A stretch of DNA of 30,010 nt. Origin: Bacteroidales bacterium UBA3389 (GTDB taxonomy: Bacteria > Bacteroidota > Bacteroidia > Bacteroidales > P3). The notes beneath the pieces were generated by a model. The model was given only the letters and a program-made list of their open reading frames with translations, was not told the DNA's origin and did not search any database. This document shows positions 1 to 7,095 of this stretch, piece after piece. A program made the translations under genes and the position numbers. How positions within the stretch are numbered: the stretch's first letter is position 1; each line of letters begins with the position of its first letter. Location: assembly GCA_002358835.1 (NCBI GenBank), contig DEPP01000116.1, positions 33,693-63,702 of the forward strand. The letters run 5' to 3'.

Positions 1-579
1 GAAAATCCTTTCACTTGGGCATCCGGAAGAAAGTCGCCGATTTATTGCGACAATAGAGTAACTTTGTCTTATCCAGAAATAAGAACATTCATCTGCGAAC
101 AGTTCGTTTCGATCGTGAAAGAATTGTATGCCGATGTTGATGTGATTGCAGGGGTTGCAACAGGCGGTATTCCACAAGGAGTATTGGTTGCACAAGCTCT
201 TGGAAAGCCATTCGTATATGTTCGTCCGGAAGAAAAGAAACATGGTTTGGGAAATAAGATTGAGGGAGATTTGAAAAGCGGACAAACAGTTGTGGTAATC
301 GAAGACTTGGTTTCCACGGGTAAAAGCAGTTTGTTGGCAGTCGATGCTTTGAGAGATGCAGGTTGTATAGTAAAAGGCATGGCTGCAATCTTCACTTATA
401 ATCTTGAAGTTGCAAAACAAGCTTTCGAAAACAAGCAAATGCCGCTTAACACAATAACTGACTATCACAATCTGATAGAATTGGCAGCTGAAGAGAGCTT
501 TATTGCGAAGGAAGACTTGTCTTCATTAACCAAATGGAGAGAAAATCCTGAGCAATGGTCAGAAGAAAGAATGAAATAA
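1..579 (+). CDS. pyrE: Orotate phosphoribosyltransferase, 5' end outside the window
   Basis: This enzyme joins orotate to PRPP to give OMP, the fifth step of pyrimidine synthesis in the cytoplasm. The frame is open from base 1 and its first residues read ENPFTWASGRKSPIYCDNR, the conserved N-terminal OPRTase block, so the gene starts before the window. A TTG at 64 is not the start. The PRPP-binding loop (VVVIEDLVSTGKS) lies near 289-327. I see 192 residues. Bacteroidales homologues are about 210, so roughly 20 are missing. The gene ends 30 bases before a strong hairpin terminator at 610-641. The family assignment is secure; the missing 5' end is inferred from homologue length. Confidence 0.95.
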   Translation, partial: ENPFTWASGRKSPIYCDNRVTLSYPEIRTFICEQFVSIVKELYADVDVIAGVATGGIPQGVLVAQALGKPFVYVRPEEKKHGLGNKIEGDLKSGQTVVVIEDLVSTGKSSLLAVDALRDAGCIVKGMAAIFTYNLEVAKQAFENKQMPLNTITDYHNLIELAAEESFIAKEDLSSLTKWRENPEQWSEERMK

Positions 580-609
580 TTGAATTGTCGAATCTAAAAA
601 AACGAATAC

Positions 610-641
610 GGGCGTTATAATGCAAATGTAACGCCCTTTTT
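610..641 (+). terminator. Intrinsic terminator after pyrE
   Basis: An 8-bp perfect stem, GGGCGTTA at 610-617 with TAACGCCC at 629-636, has an 11-base loop and is followed directly by five T's. It ends only 11 bases before the ATG of the next gene at 653, so that gene depends on read-through or on a promoter overlapping the hairpin. Confidence 0.88.
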
Positions 642-652
642 AATTGAATGAT

Positions 653-1075
653 ATGGTAAAGGTAGAGAGTAAAAAAACAGAAATAAAGAGAAATGTGGAA
701 TTTGTCTTCGATTATATGAAGAACTTTTCGAATTTCTCGCTTATGGCTAACGATAAAATTCAAAATTTCAAGGCAACGGAAGATAAATGCAGTTTTACGG
801 TCAATGGAATGGGGGATTGTGGTTTGAAAATGCTCAGTCGAGTACCTTATGACAAGATTGTGATAACAAACGATACAGATATACAATCTTCAATGCCTTT
901 TAATTTTATTTTGAGTCTAGACTTCGAAAAGACAGAACCATACAAGTGTAATGTTCAAGCGACAATCGAATTGGATGTTCCTCAAATTGCTGCCATGATG
1001 ATCAAAAAGCAATTGGAAAAAGCTTTGAATACACTTATGGACGGCTTGAAACAGAGAATGGAAATGATAATGTAA
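653..1075 (+). CDS. SRPBCC (START-like) family protein, small
   Basis: The product is a 140-residue cytoplasmic protein with no signal peptide or membrane segment. Its pattern is typical of SRPBCC hydrophobic-ligand-pocket proteins: an N-terminal strand VKVESKKTEIKRN, a helix with VFDYMKNFSNF, alternating strands in the middle, and a long C-terminal amphipathic helix (KKQLEKALNTLMDGLKQRM). The ligand is unknown. I chose the ATG at 653; a TTG nine bases upstream is in frame but gives no conserved extension. The gene follows pyrE and I recall similar pyrE neighbours in Bacteroides, but nothing in the sequence shows a role in pyrimidine metabolism. The fold call is fairly sure; the function is unknown. 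Confidence 0.75.
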   Translation: MVKVESKKTEIKRNVEFVFDYMKNFSNFSLMANDKIQNFKATEDKCSFTVNGMGDCGLKMLSRVPYDKIVITNDTDIQSSMPFNFILSLDFEKTEPYKCNVQATIELDVPQIAAMMIKKQLEKALNTLMDGLKQRMEMIM

Positions 1076-1144
1076 TTCTTTGATTCGAGAATTATTTTCA
1101 GTGTTACAATACATACATAAAATGCCTTTTTGAAAGAGCGTTAC

Positions 1145-1217
1145 AAAACAAAGATTCAGAAAAATAAAACAAAGAATCGTTCGAGCGAAATCAAGAAACA
1201 ATTTTCTGAAATCAAGA
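1145..1217 (+). repeat. 21-base-period array, locus A (four units)
   Basis: Cores close to AAAACAAAGA or GAAATCAAGA begin at 1145, 1166, 1187 and 1208, exactly 21 bases apart. A weaker fifth unit, CATATCGAGA (7 of 10), sits in phase at 1229. The array lies between the SRPBCC gene and sufS, in a 213-base gap that otherwise shows nothing clear. It is the same family as the arrays at 14014, 18470, 23698, 27136 and 29567. Confidence 0.8.
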
Positions 1218-1288
1218 AAGAAAACAAGCATATCGAGAGATAAATATTTCGATTTGTAAATGGTTGAAAATCAAACTAAGATATAAAT

Positions 1289-2509
1289 ATGGATATCGAG
1301 GCAATAAGAAAGGAATTTCCTATACTGAATGAAACAATCAACGGAAAACCTTTGATCTATTTGGATAATGCGGCAACAACTCAAAAACCTAAATGTGTGA
1401 TTGAGGCAATGAGTGATTACTATTGCCATTACAATGCAAACGTTCACCGAGGCGTACATTCCTTGAGCCAAATTGCCACCGATATGTTTGAAAAGGTAAG
1501 AGAGCAGGTAAGAAAGTATTTGAATGCAAACAAGACTTCCGAAATCATATACACAAGAGGAACGACCGAAGGCTTGAATCTGCTTGCCGAAACCTTGACT
1601 CAAAATTTGCAAATCGGAGATGAAATAATTCTTTCCGAAAGTGAACACCACTCCAATATAGTTCCGTGGCAATTAGCCGCAGAAAAACGCGGATTTAATA
1701 TCAGAGTAATTCCTATGAACGATGAAGGAGTGTTGCAAATCGAGTGTTTGGATGAGTTGATTAACGAAAAAACAAAAATAATCTCTGTTGCACAAGTTTC
1801 AAATTCGCTTGGAGTGGTTCATGATTTGAAAAGCATAATTTCAAAAGCAAGAAGCCTTGGAGGAAATGAGTTGAGGGTGGTTGTCGATGGGGCTCAAGGG
1901 ATAGTGCATTCAAAAGTCGATGTGCAGGAACTTGATTGCGACTTCTATTGTTTTTCAGCCCATAAACTCTATGCTCCTATGGGTGTGGGAATTGTTTATG
2001 GTAAAGAAGCAATTTTAGAAACACTTCCTCCGTATCAGGGTGGGGGAGAAATGATTAAGGAAGTCAGCTTTGATAAAACGACATTTAATGTTGCTCCTTA
2101 TCGATTTGAGGCCGGTACACCTGCGGTTGCCGGTGTTGTAGGCTTGGGTGCGGCATTGAGTTTTCTTGAAAGATTGGATTTGAATAAAGTTTTTGCTTAC
2201 GAAGATGAGATAATGGAATACGCACAAGAGCGTTTGAGTGCAATCGATGGCGTAAATATATATGCCAAATCTGCTCACAAAACAGGCAGTCTTTCATTCA
2301 ATGTAGGAAAAGTTCATCCGTTTGATGTCGGTACGCTTTTAGATCAATTGGGTATAGCAATCAGAACAGGACATCATTGTGCTCAACCGGTGATGAAGCA
2401 TTTTGATATACCAGGAACGGCAAGAGCATCGTTTGCTCTTTATACAACAAAATCCGAAATTGATACCTTGGCAAACGGACTTGAAAGAATAATCCCTATG
2501 TTGATGTAA
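1289..2509 (+). CDS. sufS: Cysteine desulfurase, SufS type
   Basis: This PLP enzyme takes sulfur from cysteine and holds it as a persulfide for Fe-S cluster assembly by the SUF system. The 406-residue product carries the group II desulfurase motifs: DNAATTQKP near 26-34, NVHRG at 51-55, SEHHSN near 118-123, DGAQ at 200-203, the PLP lysine K226 in FSAHKLYAP, and the persulfide cysteine C364 in RTGHHCAQP. These two residue numbers match E. coli SufS. The length is normal. The rest of the suf cluster (sufBCD, sufE/U) is not in this window. It is followed 12 bases later by the YigZ-family gene, probably co-transcribed. Confidence 0.95.
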   Translation: MDIEAIRKEFPILNETINGKPLIYLDNAATTQKPKCVIEAMSDYYCHYNANVHRGVHSLSQIATDMFEKVREQVRKYLNANKTSEIIYTRGTTEGLNLLAETLTQNLQIGDEIILSESEHHSNIVPWQLAAEKRGFNIRVIPMNDEGVLQIECLDELINEKTKIISVAQVSNSLGVVHDLKSIISKARSLGGNELRVVVDGAQGIVHSKVDVQELDCDFYCFSAHKLYAPMGVGIVYGKEAILETLPPYQGGGEMIKEVSFDKTTFNVAPYRFEAGTPAVAGVVGLGAALSFLERLDLNKVFAYEDEIMEYAQERLSAIDGVNIYAKSAHKTGSLSFNVGKVHPFDVGTLLDQLGIAIRTGHHCAQPVMKHFDIPGTARASFALYTTKSEIDTLANGLERIIPMLM

Positions 2510-2521
2510 TAACTAAGTCTT

Positions 2522-3130
2522 ATGGCAGACAGTTACCTTACCATAGAGAAATACACCGAAGCAATATATAAAGAAAAAGGCAGTAAGTTTCTTGCTTTTG
2601 CCTATCCTGTAACAACGCAGGACGAAATAAAGCAGATTTTGGCGGATTTGAGAAAGAAATATTACGATGCAACACATCATTGCTATGCTTATATACTCGG
2701 ATTCGACAAAGATGAGTTTCGTATGAATGATGATGGCGAACCGTCTTCCACAGCAGGCAAACCGATATACGGACAATTGCTTTCGAATAATCTTACCAAT
2801 GTTTTGGTTGTTGTCGTTCGTTATTTTGGTGGAACTAAACTTGGAGTTAGCGGATTGATTAAGGCCTATAAGACCTCGACTCAGGTTTGCTTGGAATCGG
2901 CTGTGATTGTTGAAAAAAAAGTCATGCGATTCTACAAAATAACCTTTGCATACGATAAAATGAATGCGGTGATGAGCTTTTTGAAGCAAATCAATGCTCA
3001 ACAAAAACATCATTCTTTCGATATGGAATGCAGTATAGAAGTTCTGATAAACGAAGAAAATTCCAACAAATTTGAGGAAGAAATTTCCAAGATTTCAAAT
3101 GTTAAATTTTCGTTCTTTGGTCGGGTGTAA
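2522..3130 (+). CDS. YigZ/IMPACT (UPF0029) family protein
   Basis: The 202-residue product matches the bacterial YigZ family, relatives of eukaryotic IMPACT. The family signature is clear: HHCYAYILG near 52-60, GEPSSTAGKPI at 72-82 and VVRYFGGTKLG at 98-108. The C-terminal quarter fits the smaller alpha/beta domain. The biochemical role in bacteria is not settled; the fold suggests nucleic acid or ribosome binding. It starts 12 bases after sufS and looks like the second gene of that unit. No signal peptide or membrane segment is visible. Confidence 0.9.
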   Translation: MADSYLTIEKYTEAIYKEKGSKFLAFAYPVTTQDEIKQILADLRKKYYDATHHCYAYILGFDKDEFRMNDDGEPSSTAGKPIYGQLLSNNLTNVLVVVVRYFGGTKLGVSGLIKAYKTSTQVCLESAVIVEKKVMRFYKITFAYDKMNAVMSFLKQINAQQKHHSFDMECSIEVLINEENSNKFEEEISKISNVKFSFFGRV

Positions 3131-3594
3131 TTGTTCATTAATCAAGAAAAAAATATCATAAACAATTGAATTTCAATATTAGTAATTTGTTAAAAGAATT
3201 GTGATTTTCTTGTTGAAAAAAGATGCTTGAAAATTTTTTTAATTAATTTTTTTTTCTTACAGAGGGCAAAAACGGGGGCGATAAAGTGTATTTGTACTGC
3301 AATTCAATCAGATAAAGAAACGCAGTTTGTTTCTTGGTTGCTTGTCTTAAAAATGGAAAATAGAAAATGCGGATTGTTTACAAATAATTTTTGAAATCTG
3401 CAAAATAAAATCGATAAATATTTTACACAATTAATTGTTTAATTTTGCTCCGTCAAAAGAAAATGGGGGTGAATTTTGAATTATCTGCCTAATGTGATGA
3501 TTGGTAAAATTTTAACCGTTTTTCGTTTGATTTTTTTACTGAATAATATTGATTGGAAATAGGTGTCAAAAAAATAAAACAAGGATTGAGAATT
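3131..3594. other. AT-rich intergenic region upstream of dnaA
   Basis: These 464 bases hold no credible gene. They are rich in A and T runs (for example near 3230-3255) with a short G-rich patch at 3272-3280. A single core AATCAAGA sits at 3140 but has no clear partner 21 bases on. A near match to the DnaA box (TTTTACACA, 3421-3429) is alone. A -7-like TAATTTTG is at 3440-3447. The position in front of dnaA makes an origin or autoregulatory role possible, but no box cluster was found. Confidence 0.5.
3440..3447 (+). promoter_or_regulatory. Possible -7 box for dnaA
   Basis: TAATTTTG fits the Bacteroidota consensus TAnnTTTG. No TTTG lies at the usual distance upstream, so only half of the promoter is supported. 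The leader to the ATG at 3595 would be about 140 bases. Confidence 0.3.
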
Positions 3595-5028
3595 ATGCAG
3601 AGGGATTGTAATGAGGTATGGCAAAATTGTTTGGATTTCATTAGGGATATACTTCCGGACAAACATATATTCGAGACGTGGTTTCTTCCATTGAAGCCGC
3701 TTGCGTTGCAGGATGACACATTGACGTTGAAGGTGCCGAGTATGTTCTTTTTGGAATGGTTGGAAGCAAACTATATAGGAGAGTTACGAGCTGCGATAAA
3801 AAAAGAGCTTGGAGAAGGAGGGCGTCTTATTTATTCGACAGCAATCGATAGTTCTACCGTTGGACAAGATGTAACCTTGCCTTCGAAAGACAGATTGGCT
3901 ACACAAAACACACCGACTGCAATACCTATGAATATGGATACAAATGTGAAAGACTTTCCTAATCCGTTTGTCATTCCGGGTTTGAAAAAAGTAAAAGTGA
4001 ATTCTCAATTGGACGAAAACTATTCTTTTGATAATTTTGTCGAAGGGGCATGCAATCGTTTGGCTCGAAGTGCGGGTTATGCCGTTGCACAAAATCCGGG
4101 AAAGACTGCTTTCAATCCTTTGTTTATTTATGGAAATGTAGGTTTAGGAAAGACACATCTTGTTCACGCAATCGGGCTTGAAACCAAGCAACGCTATCCT
4201 GATAAAACAGTTCTTTACATATCTGCCGAGCAATTCTTTCAACAATATCTTGACAGCGTAAAGAATAAAACTACAAACGACTTTTTGCAATTCTATCAAA
4301 TGATGATAGATGTCTTGATCATAGATGACATTCAATTTTTTGCGAATAAACAAAAGACACAAGATGTTTTCTTTCAAATATTCAATGGTTTGCATTCAGC
4401 AGGTAAGCAATTGATAATCACATCCGATAAGTCACCAGCCGAACTTTCGGGATTAGAGCAGAGAGTTATCTCTCGATTGAAGTGGGGCTTGAGTGCGGAT
4501 TTGACAATTCCTGATGCACCGACCCGAGTAGAAATTATAAAACGCAAATTGCAAAAAGACGGAATCAATAATATGCCAGAGGATGTCATAGAGTACCTTG
4601 CGTACAACATAAGTACGAGTGTACGAGAGTTGGAGGGCGTTTTGATTTCGTTATTGTTCCAAAGCTCGATAAATAAGTCGGATATAACAATAGAATTGGC
4701 TAAGGAATTAATCGATAAATTTGTAAAATCCACTGCGAGAGAGATGTCAATTGAATATATTCAGAAGGTGGTTTGTGATTATTTCTCAATTCCGGTCAGT
4801 GTTATGCTTTCGAAAACGCGTAAGGGAAATGTGGTTGCTGCACGTCATATTTCGATGTTCCTATCACGCAAACACACCAATAATTCTCTTGCGGTTATAG
4901 GTTCGAAATGCGGTAACAAAGATCATGCGACTGTACTTCATGCGTGCAAGAGTGTGCAAAATAGTTATGAAACTGACCGTCGTTTCCGTTCAGGCTTAGA
5001 TGAGATAGAAAGATTGATAAACGAATAG
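3595..5028 (+). CDS. dnaA: Chromosomal replication initiator protein DnaA
   Basis: DnaA binds DnaA boxes at oriC, melts the origin and loads helicase. I start it at the ATG at 3595 (477 residues); the frame is open upstream to a TTG at 3553, but the first conserved block (VWQNCLDFIRD) follows this ATG directly. Domain I is 1-75, a linker runs to about 135, and the AAA+ domain has Walker A GNVGLGKT at 180-187, Walker B LIIDDIQF near 241-248, the SRLKWG arginine-finger region at 293-298 and VRELEG sensor 2 near 343. Domain IV ends with the box-binding signature NKDHATVLHA at 441-450. The second Walker A residue is N where G is usual. dnaN and recF are not adjacent. Identification is certain. 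Confidence 0.97.
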   Translation: MQRDCNEVWQNCLDFIRDILPDKHIFETWFLPLKPLALQDDTLTLKVPSMFFLEWLEANYIGELRAAIKKELGEGGRLIYSTAIDSSTVGQDVTLPSKDRLATQNTPTAIPMNMDTNVKDFPNPFVIPGLKKVKVNSQLDENYSFDNFVEGACNRLARSAGYAVAQNPGKTAFNPLFIYGNVGLGKTHLVHAIGLETKQRYPDKTVLYISAEQFFQQYLDSVKNKTTNDFLQFYQMMIDVLIIDDIQFFANKQKTQDVFFQIFNGLHSAGKQLIITSDKSPAELSGLEQRVISRLKWGLSADLTIPDAPTRVEIIKRKLQKDGINNMPEDVIEYLAYNISTSVRELEGVLISLLFQSSINKSDITIELAKELIDKFVKSTAREMSIEYIQKVVCDYFSIPVSVMLSKTRKGNVVAARHISMFLSRKHTNNSLAVIGSKCGNKDHATVLHACKSVQNSYETDRRFRSGLDEIERLINE

Positions 5029-5070
5029 ATCGCGAAGATTTACAGCATAATCAATTGTTTTAATTTGTTA

Positions 5071-5098
5071 AGGTTTGTCATTTGGCAAGCCTTTTTTT
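5071..5098 (+). terminator. Intrinsic terminator after dnaA
   Basis: GGTTTG at 5072-5077 pairs with CAAGCC at 5086-5091 (one G-T wobble), followed by seven T's. The stem is short, but the T-run and the position 43 bases after dnaA support it. Confidence 0.65.
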
Positions 5099-5202
5099 GT
5101 TTAATTAAAACCATGGTTTGCGAGTATGGAACTTAGATTTTGCGATATAAAAACGCTTATTTGAGATTTACAAGAAACCATATTTGATAATGCTTCACTC
5201 AA

Positions 5203-5254
5203 TCTTTGTTCTATTTCACTCTTTCTTTACTTTGGGAAATTGTATCTTGAAAAG
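5203..5254 (-). repeat. Degenerate 21-base-period array, locus G
   Basis: On the minus strand, cores resembling GAAACAAAGA begin at plus-strand positions 5203 (TCTTTGTTCT), 5224 (TCTTTACTTT) and 5245 (TCTTGAAAAG), exactly 21 apart. Matches to the core are about 8, 8 and 6 of 10, so this may be a decayed member of the family or chance in AT-rich DNA. It fills part of the gap between dnaA and the next gene, which otherwise holds two terminators. Confidence 0.3.
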
Positions 5255-5280
5255 AGTCTGGGAAAATTGCGTTCTGATAA

Positions 5281-5322
5281 AAACAAAGGCGGTATTCATG
5301 AAAGAGAACCCCGCCTTTGTTT
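5281..5322 (-). terminator. Intrinsic terminator of the secreted YD-like gene
   Basis: AAACAAAGGCGG at 5281-5292 and CCGCCTTTGTTT at 5311-5322 form a perfect 12-bp stem with an 18-base loop. Read on the minus strand, the hairpin begins 25 bases after the stop of the upstream gene, and its 3' arm ends in a T-run. Confidence 0.8.
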
Positions 5323-5347
5323 GCTATAGTCTTGATTTTAATGATTC

Positions 5348-6346
5348 TTATTCGTAGATATCCTTTACGACACGTTTTGTTTCGGCATCCTTCTCGTCTT
5401 CGTACCAATGCTCTTTGTCTTCGTATTCGATTTTTCTGACTTCGGTGTATTTAACATCCCAAACATCATAAACGGTACGCTTTGTCCAATTGAAAAACTT
5501 GTCCTTTTCGTATTTGTAGTAATATTCTATTGATCTTTGTCCGCTTTCGTTTACAGCGATTTCCTCAGTCATATAATTGTGTTGGTCATATTTGTAGCTG
5601 TAAGTAAGAAGTCGTTTGTTTTTTCCGTTGTACACCTCTTTGGTTTCAAGCAATCCTTTGTCGTTGTATGAATAGATTTCGCGACGTGTTTGTTTGTCGT
5701 TACGGATGTTTATCTTTTCGATAAGGGTATGGTTGAAATCTCGTTTGTATGTTACTTTGTCTACATTCTTATTATATGAATATGTGGTGATTGTGTAAAT
5801 CAGACTGTCTTGAGGGCCATAAAAATATTCGGTCGTACGGCATTCACGATTGTTGTCTGATGAGATTATTTGCTTTATTTGTTGCCCTTTTTTGTTATAT
5901 TCATAGCTTTCTTTGCGAACAACAGTGTTGGCTCCACCTCTTGATTGAGGATATTCAACCGTTGTAATTTCAGCAATACGTCCAAGATAATTGTAGCTGT
6001 ATTCGGTAATCGAAACAATCTTATTATTAGACTCCATAAGTGTTTCTTTTTCCAAATGTCTGTTGTTGTCGTATTCGAAAGTTACATACCTGTCTTTTTT
6101 ACCGTCTATGTAGTTTACTCTTTCGGTTAATTGACGTTCGGCATTGAAAACCAAATTATAATCTTCTATAAAACTGGTTCGTTGATTCTTAAGAGCCGAA
6201 TCCGATTCGAACTTCATATATCTGACCTGCTTAGGATAGCCTCTGAGTTGATAATCGTTTGTTGTATGTGGCGTAATTTGTGAAAATCCACTCCAAGTTG
6301 TTAATAATGCTATCGCCAATAAGAGTTGTTTTACTTGTTTTTTCAT
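5348..6346 (-). CDS. Secreted protein with YD-repeat-like motifs, function unknown
   Basis: The product has 332 residues, with a signal peptide at about 1-23 (hydrophobic LLLAIALLTTW, then GFSQ). The mature part is built from recurring strand units of the form Y-x-Y-[ND]-x-x-G/H, for example FEYDNNRHL, YSYNYLGRI, YEYNKKGQQ, YSYNDKGLL and YKYDQHNYM. This resembles RHS/YD repeats, which form beta-sheet shells, but there is no RHS core or toxin tip. Similar stand-alone proteins are common in Bacteroidota with no assigned role. The C-terminus is very acidic. The gene is the last of a minus-strand series, starts 23 bases after the nucleotidyltransferase gene and may also have its own promoter at 6373-6380. 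A strong terminator follows. Confidence 0.7.
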   Translation of the reverse strand: MKKQVKQLLLAIALLTTWSGFSQITPHTTNDYQLRGYPKQVRYMKFESDSALKNQRTSFIEDYNLVFNAERQLTERVNYIDGKKDRYVTFEYDNNRHLEKETLMESNNKIVSITEYSYNYLGRIAEITTVEYPQSRGGANTVVRKESYEYNKKGQQIKQIISSDNNRECRTTEYFYGPQDSLIYTITTYSYNKNVDKVTYKRDFNHTLIEKINIRNDKQTRREIYSYNDKGLLETKEVYNGKNKRLLTYSYKYDQHNYMTEEIAVNESGQRSIEYYYKYEKDKFFNWTKRTVYDVWDVKYTEVRKIEYEDKEHWYEDEKDAETKRVVKDIYE

Positions 6347-6369
6347 TTTACGGTATTATGTTTTTGATT

Positions 6370-7095
6370 TTACAAAAGTAATATTTTTTTTTCTATCTCC
6401 GATATTTCTTCTATTTTTCCTACATCAAACCAAGTTGAAGCCTCGTGAAGATATGGAAGAATTTGTTGTCGTTTTGCAATTTCAAGATATTGATCGATAA
6501 TGGAAAAACTGCCGTTCATTGTAAAGTAATTAAAGATTTGCGGATCGATAAAGTGTATTCCGCTAAAGGCATATTTGTATTTCGGACTTCGATTTTCAAT
6601 CACCGTGCTTGTATTGTTGTTTTCGTTATCTCTTCCGCAAAGATTGTGAGTTGCGTCAAAAAGCAAGTGCCTGCTACTCTTCCTTTCACTTACGCAAATC
6701 AAAGAAAGAGCGTTTTGTTTCTTTAATTCGTTTTCTCCATTCTTGAAATCGATATTGCTGATTATATCAACATTATGAAGTAAAATAGGAGCTGTTTTTG
6801 TAAAATACTTTTCGGCAGCAAGCAAACCACCTCCTGTGTCTAAAAGACATTCGGTTTCATCGGAGAAATAAATATCGGCATTATAGTTTTTTTGCTTTAC
6901 ATAGTCGTGTATCTGTTCCCCCAAATAATGTGTATTGATTACTATGTGCTTTATGCCGAATGAAATCATCTTACGAATGTTTCTATCGAGTAAAGTTTGT
7001 CCTGCAATCTCGACTAAGGCTTTCGGACGGTTATCTGTAAGCGGTCGAAGTCTGCTGCCTTTACCTGCGGCAAGTATCATTGCTTCCATTCCCAT
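6370..7095 (-). CDS. Nucleotidyltransferase, MurU/GlmU-N-like
   Basis: The 241-residue product is a GT-A-type sugar-phosphate nucleotidyltransferase, which moves NMP from an NTP to a sugar 1-phosphate. The N-terminal signature is clear: LAAGKGSRLRPLT near 8-20 and RPKALVEIAG near 23-32. DTGGGLL and a metal-binding D in LLHNVDI follow. The length fits the short MurU type (MurNAc-1-phosphate uridylyltransferase in cell-wall recycling) rather than full GlmU, but the partner kinase AmgK is not adjacent, so the sugar is uncertain. Its ATG overlaps the stop of the upstream HD-domain gene by one base (TAATG), which suggests translational coupling. A start at the third codon is also possible. Confidence 0.8.
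   Translation of the reverse strand: MGMEAMILAAGKGSRLRPLTDNRPKALVEIAGQTLLDRNIRKMISFGIKHIVINTHYLGEQIHDYVKQKNYNADIYFSDETECLLDTGGGLLAAEKYFTKTAPILLHNVDIISNIDFKNGENELKKQNALSLICVSERKSSRHLLFDATHNLCGRDNENNNTSTVIENRSPKYKYAFSGIHFIDPQIFNYFTMNGSFSIIDQYLEIAKRQQILPYLHEASTWFDVGKIEEISEIEKKILLL
6373..6380 (-). promoter_or_regulatory. Possible -7 box for the YD-like gene
   Basis: Read on the minus strand this is TACTTTTG, a match to TAnnTTTG. It lies within the last codons of the nucleotidyltransferase gene, 27 bases before the next ATG. No good -33 TTTG was found. Confidence 0.35.

Noticed and set aside
59..66. TAACTTTG as a promoter -7 box with a gene start at TTG 64
   Set aside because: The frame is open from base 1 and encodes the conserved N-terminal part of pyrE, so this lies inside the gene.
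1145..1217. CRISPR array reading of the 21-base-period repeats
   Set aside because: The conserved part is only about 10 bases and the variable part about 11, far too short. Copies lie in coding DNA and there are no cas genes.
3138..3168. Seventh 21-base array from AATCAAGA at 3140
   Set aside because: The in-phase position at 3159 matches only 6 of 10 and the next does not match at all.
3421..3429. DnaA box TTTTACACA
   Set aside because: It is a single imperfect match in AT-rich DNA; no cluster supports it.
3553..3594. N-terminal extension of DnaA from TTG 3553
   Set aside because: The extra residues are lysine-rich and unlike DnaA domain I, which begins properly at the ATG at 3595.
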